This document shows positions 61,222 to 64,000 of a stretch of DNA of 64,000 bases, piece by piece. Origin of the DNA: Polytrichum commune (Eukaryota; Streptophyta; Polytrichopsida; Polytrichales; Polytrichaceae); assembly GCA_950295325.1 (NCBI GenBank), contig OX485806.1, forward strand, positions 6,200,001 to 6,264,000, read 5' to 3'. Each line of letters begins with the position of its first letter. The stretch's first letter is position 1. Below the pieces are notes generated by a model. That model saw nothing but the letters and a program-made list of their open reading frames with translations, was not told the origin of the DNA and did no database searches. Both the position numbers and the translations under genes were made by a program.

Positions 61222-61929
61222 GGTCAGACACATATCAGAATGTATCAGACATATCTGATATGTGCTGTGATTGGTCCGAGACAACCCTAAACTACCAGAT
61301 GATGGTGGAGAAATACCCAAATCTCAAGGATGAGGTTGGTGGTTCGATTTTTGGCTGTGAAATATCCTCTCTACTTGACGGGAAAGTTGTCAGGTGATCA
61401 ACCGCCTCCTGTCTATGCCTACGATGGCCTATCTAGCTTTAGAGACCGCATTTTTTTTCTTTTGTTGCTGGTTCTTTTGCTCACATCGCTTCATCATTTG
61501 TGAAAATCTTTGCCCCGCGACTATAGCCAAGGTCAGGACTTGGGCCCACCATAATTATAGGACAAAGAATTCGAATACAATGAAGTGGATTGTCTGGCAT
61601 TTCAACGCTTGGCGTAGAAACACTCCAACTCGATGAACGCACTAGACCGCGGAGGTTTAGGGATGGACGCAACCTGGAACTTTTAGGCCAATAAACATGC
61701 ATTAGTTTGAGGAGAAAAACCCAAACACATTACACGCTCCTTTTAGGGTAAAATGATTGTAATGTATGGTTTAGCTATGGGCAAGGGGGTTGGTTTGTGG
61801 GGGGTCACCTTGGCACGATGTGCGCTTGTGTCCGGGTTGGCATGGAGGGGCAAAACGTCCTGCAAAGGAATAAGGAGGGGTCCACTATTTGTAGGTCAAA
61901 CGTCCATCCATAGCTGCCATTGAGGTGGA
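61222..61929. other. spacer between two transposons; nothing recognised
   Basis: About 700 bp between the foldback MITE and the long-TIR element. Contains a short open frame at 61394-61636 without motifs and a conceptual Phe/Cys-rich segment. No element boundary other than the target duplications at both sides. Confidence 0.4.
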
Positions 61930-61938
61930 ATACTATCA

Positions 61939-63748
61939 GGCGGACGTTAAAGTACCCCCTACGAACTTATAGGGGGCATGTCAGATCAAAAAACAGGTTG
62001 CCCGCCCCCCCCCACGGATGTCACTGTTCCGTCCATCGCGAAGGACGCATAACACAGGCGGATGTCATTCAGGTTCGCGTCATTTTGGACATGTAATTCG
62101 TCATGCCGCAATAATTGGATCTAAGATCCTTAGATCTAGGGATTTAGATAATGGCGGCTAAGGTTGTGGCGGCCGTAAAGGCCAGCCGTTAGATGTAGGT
62201 ATGACTTGATCTACGGCCAAGAAGACTTGGTGGTTGGAAAGGATAGTCCTCCGAAGGGAGTGCGGGGGCTCATTCTTTCTTTCTCTCTCTCTCTCTCATT
62301 CTAGTGGTTAGAACTAGACTTATCTCTCACACATTCTTGTGGTTAGCACGACTCCTCTCTTTGCCCCTCTCCATGTATGTAGATGCAATTAGCTCTTTCA
62401 TGATTAGGATGTCATTCATGATTGTAAAGATATTAATCCTAGGTCCTTTGGGGATTTCAAATTAACGAGCAAGTAATGATGAAGTGAAGGGTAAGTTTTT
62501 ACGTTCAAGCAAGACAACCCGAGACTTGTCCTTTGGCCCAAAATTACATCGGTGTCTATTATTCAGACAACCAAACAGTGAATGATTGGTCTCAAACAGT
62601 GAATGACATAGATGGACATGTATTTCATTATAAACATCTAACTTTCAGATCTTAAATCCGATTATTGCGGCATGACGAAATACATGTCATGAATGACATC
62701 CGCCTGTGTTATACGTCGTTCGAGATGGACGGAACAGTGACATCTAAAATTACATGAATATTTGTTATTCAGACAACCAAAAAGTGAAGGACTAGTCTGG
62801 AACACTGAATGACATAGATGGACATGTATTTCATTATAAATAACGCACGCACTTAACTTTCAGATCTCATATCCGATTATTGCGGCATGATAAAATACAT
62901 GTCATGAATGACGCGAACGTGAATGACATCCGCCTGTGTTATGTGTCGTTTGCGATGGACGGAACAATGACATCCAAAATTACATCAGTGTTTGTTATTC
63001 AGACAACCAAACAGTGAATGACTGTCTAAAACAATGAATGACATAGATAAACATATAATTAATTATAAAATGTATAGACTAAGGCAAGAACTGCTGGAAG
63101 AAAAGATTAAGTGATCATTAAGTAACATCCAATAACCTAAGATATCAAAGCTAATGCAACTAGATAATAACACATCTCTTCAATAGGGTTCAACATCCTA
63201 TCATTCAACATTCATAGGGTTCAAAAACCCTGTTATTCAACATTCATAGGCCTCATAAACCTCTTTGTCCCTCATTTCTATTCCTATGCTTCAACAACTA
63301 ATTGCATCTACATACATGGAGAGGGACAAAGAGAGGAGTCGTGCTAACCACAAGAATGTGTGAGAGATAAGTCTAGTTCTAACCACTAGAATGAGAGAGA
63401 GAAAAAAAAAAAAAAATGAGCCCCCGTACTCCCTTCGGAGGACTACCCTTTCCAACCACCAAGTCTTCTTGGCCGTAGATCAAGTCATACCTACATCTAA
63501 CGGCTGGCCTTTACGGCCGCCACAACCTTAGCCGCCATTATCTAAATCCCTAGATCTAAGGATCTTAGATCCGATTATTGCGGCATGACGAATTACATGT
63601 CCAGAATGACGCGAACCTGAATGACATCCGCCTGTGTTATGCGTCCTTCGCGATGGACGGAACAGTGACATCCGTGGGGGGGCGGGCAACCTGTTTTTTG
63701 ATCTGACATGCCCCCTATAAGTTCGTAGGGGGTACTTTAACGTCCGCC
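61939..63748. mobile_element. long-TIR Mutator-like element, copy 3, complete
   Basis: A 1810-bp element starting GGCGGACGTTAAAGTACCCC and ending with the inverse. Inverted arms of about 460 bp extend to about 62400 and from 63298, containing cggctaaggttgtggcgg, ggaaaggatagtcctccg and the ctctctctc/gagagagag stretch. The perfect 9-bp duplication atactatca lies at 61930-61938 and 63749-63757. The centre carries three copies of a 200-230-bp unit (ttattcagacaacc at about 62563, 62767, 62995) that itself contains a piece of the arm. No transposase. Termini are related to the element at 28031-29257. Confidence 0.93.
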
Positions 63749-63757
63749 ATACTATCA

Positions 63758-64000
63758 CCGGGTTGAGAGTGGTACGCCTAGATGTAGTTACGCTCTATGC
63801 CCTTGAGTGGTGACGGAGACGGAGATTATCAACATCTTTGCTTGGGTGGGGGGCTATCAATGACGCCGGCATCAAGAGGCTACTTGGAGTAGTCAATGAT
63901 GGATGCGCAAGTTTGAATCATCTACGACCTCAAGTGAGGGCTTTAAACGTTGATGCCAAAATAAAAACAAACAAAACCCAAGGGAAAGGAGAGGGAACAT
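63758..64000. other. window end; nothing recognised
   Basis: The last 240 bp hold no gene, repeat or element end that I can identify. Confidence 0.4.

Overview
This window is nuclear DNA of a land plant. The evidence is a multi-exon gene with GT-AG introns for a trichome-birefringence-like (TBL) cell-wall O-acetyltransferase, a TIR-NB immune-receptor type gene, a plastid-type tRNA (guanine-N7) methyltransferase with introns, interstitial TTTAGGG-type telomere repeats, and plant transposon families (Stowaway, PIF/Harbinger, CACTA, Mutator-like, hAT, LINE). I cannot name the species. The loose gene spacing, many degenerate elements and the lineage-restricted look of several proteins make me lean towards a seed-free plant (lycophyte, fern or bryophyte), with low confidence.

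Layout. 0.4-4.4 kb: five consecutive exons of a TBL gene (+), all junctions in phase. 7.1-12.1 kb: an immune-type locus on the minus strand, a TIR-NB gene followed on the same strand by a long kinase ORF; the two are splice-phase compatible and could form one TIR-NB-kinase chimera. 14-19.3 kb: a Stowaway MITE, tandem arrays and a dead hAT-type transposase. 19.3-26.4 kb: long degenerate non-coding DNA. 26.4-28.0 kb and 56.7-59.0 kb: two copies of a two-gene cassette on the minus strand, a coiled-coil/three-TM protein followed by a small beta-rich protein; the second copy is intact, while in the first only the small gene survives. 28.0-29.3, 53.98-54.43 and 61.9-63.7 kb: members of a long-terminal-inverted-repeat, Mutator-like family.

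31.5-46.1 kb is the transposon core. A 6.56-kb PIF/Harbinger element with TAA target duplications carries both of its genes, each broken. Its transposase is split by a 2.18-kb solo LTR with a perfect 5-bp duplication, and the element has also captured an exon of an MCTP-type C2-domain gene. Directly beside it, a 7.7-kb CACTA element (GGT duplications, GACTA/TAGTC subterminal repeats) contains a tRNA (guanine-N7) methyltransferase gene with its introns, probably a transduplicated host gene. 47.2-54.0 kb: a degenerate LINE on the minus strand, interrupted by a hAT-type MITE with an 8-bp duplication. 60.9-61.2 kb: a compact foldback element with an 11-bp duplication.

The genes do not form a pathway. 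The recurring theme is capture and splitting of coding sequence by transposons, plus one unusual receptor-kinase neighbourhood. Element boundaries and exon junctions were read directly from the bases. Family names rest on motif recognition without database search.
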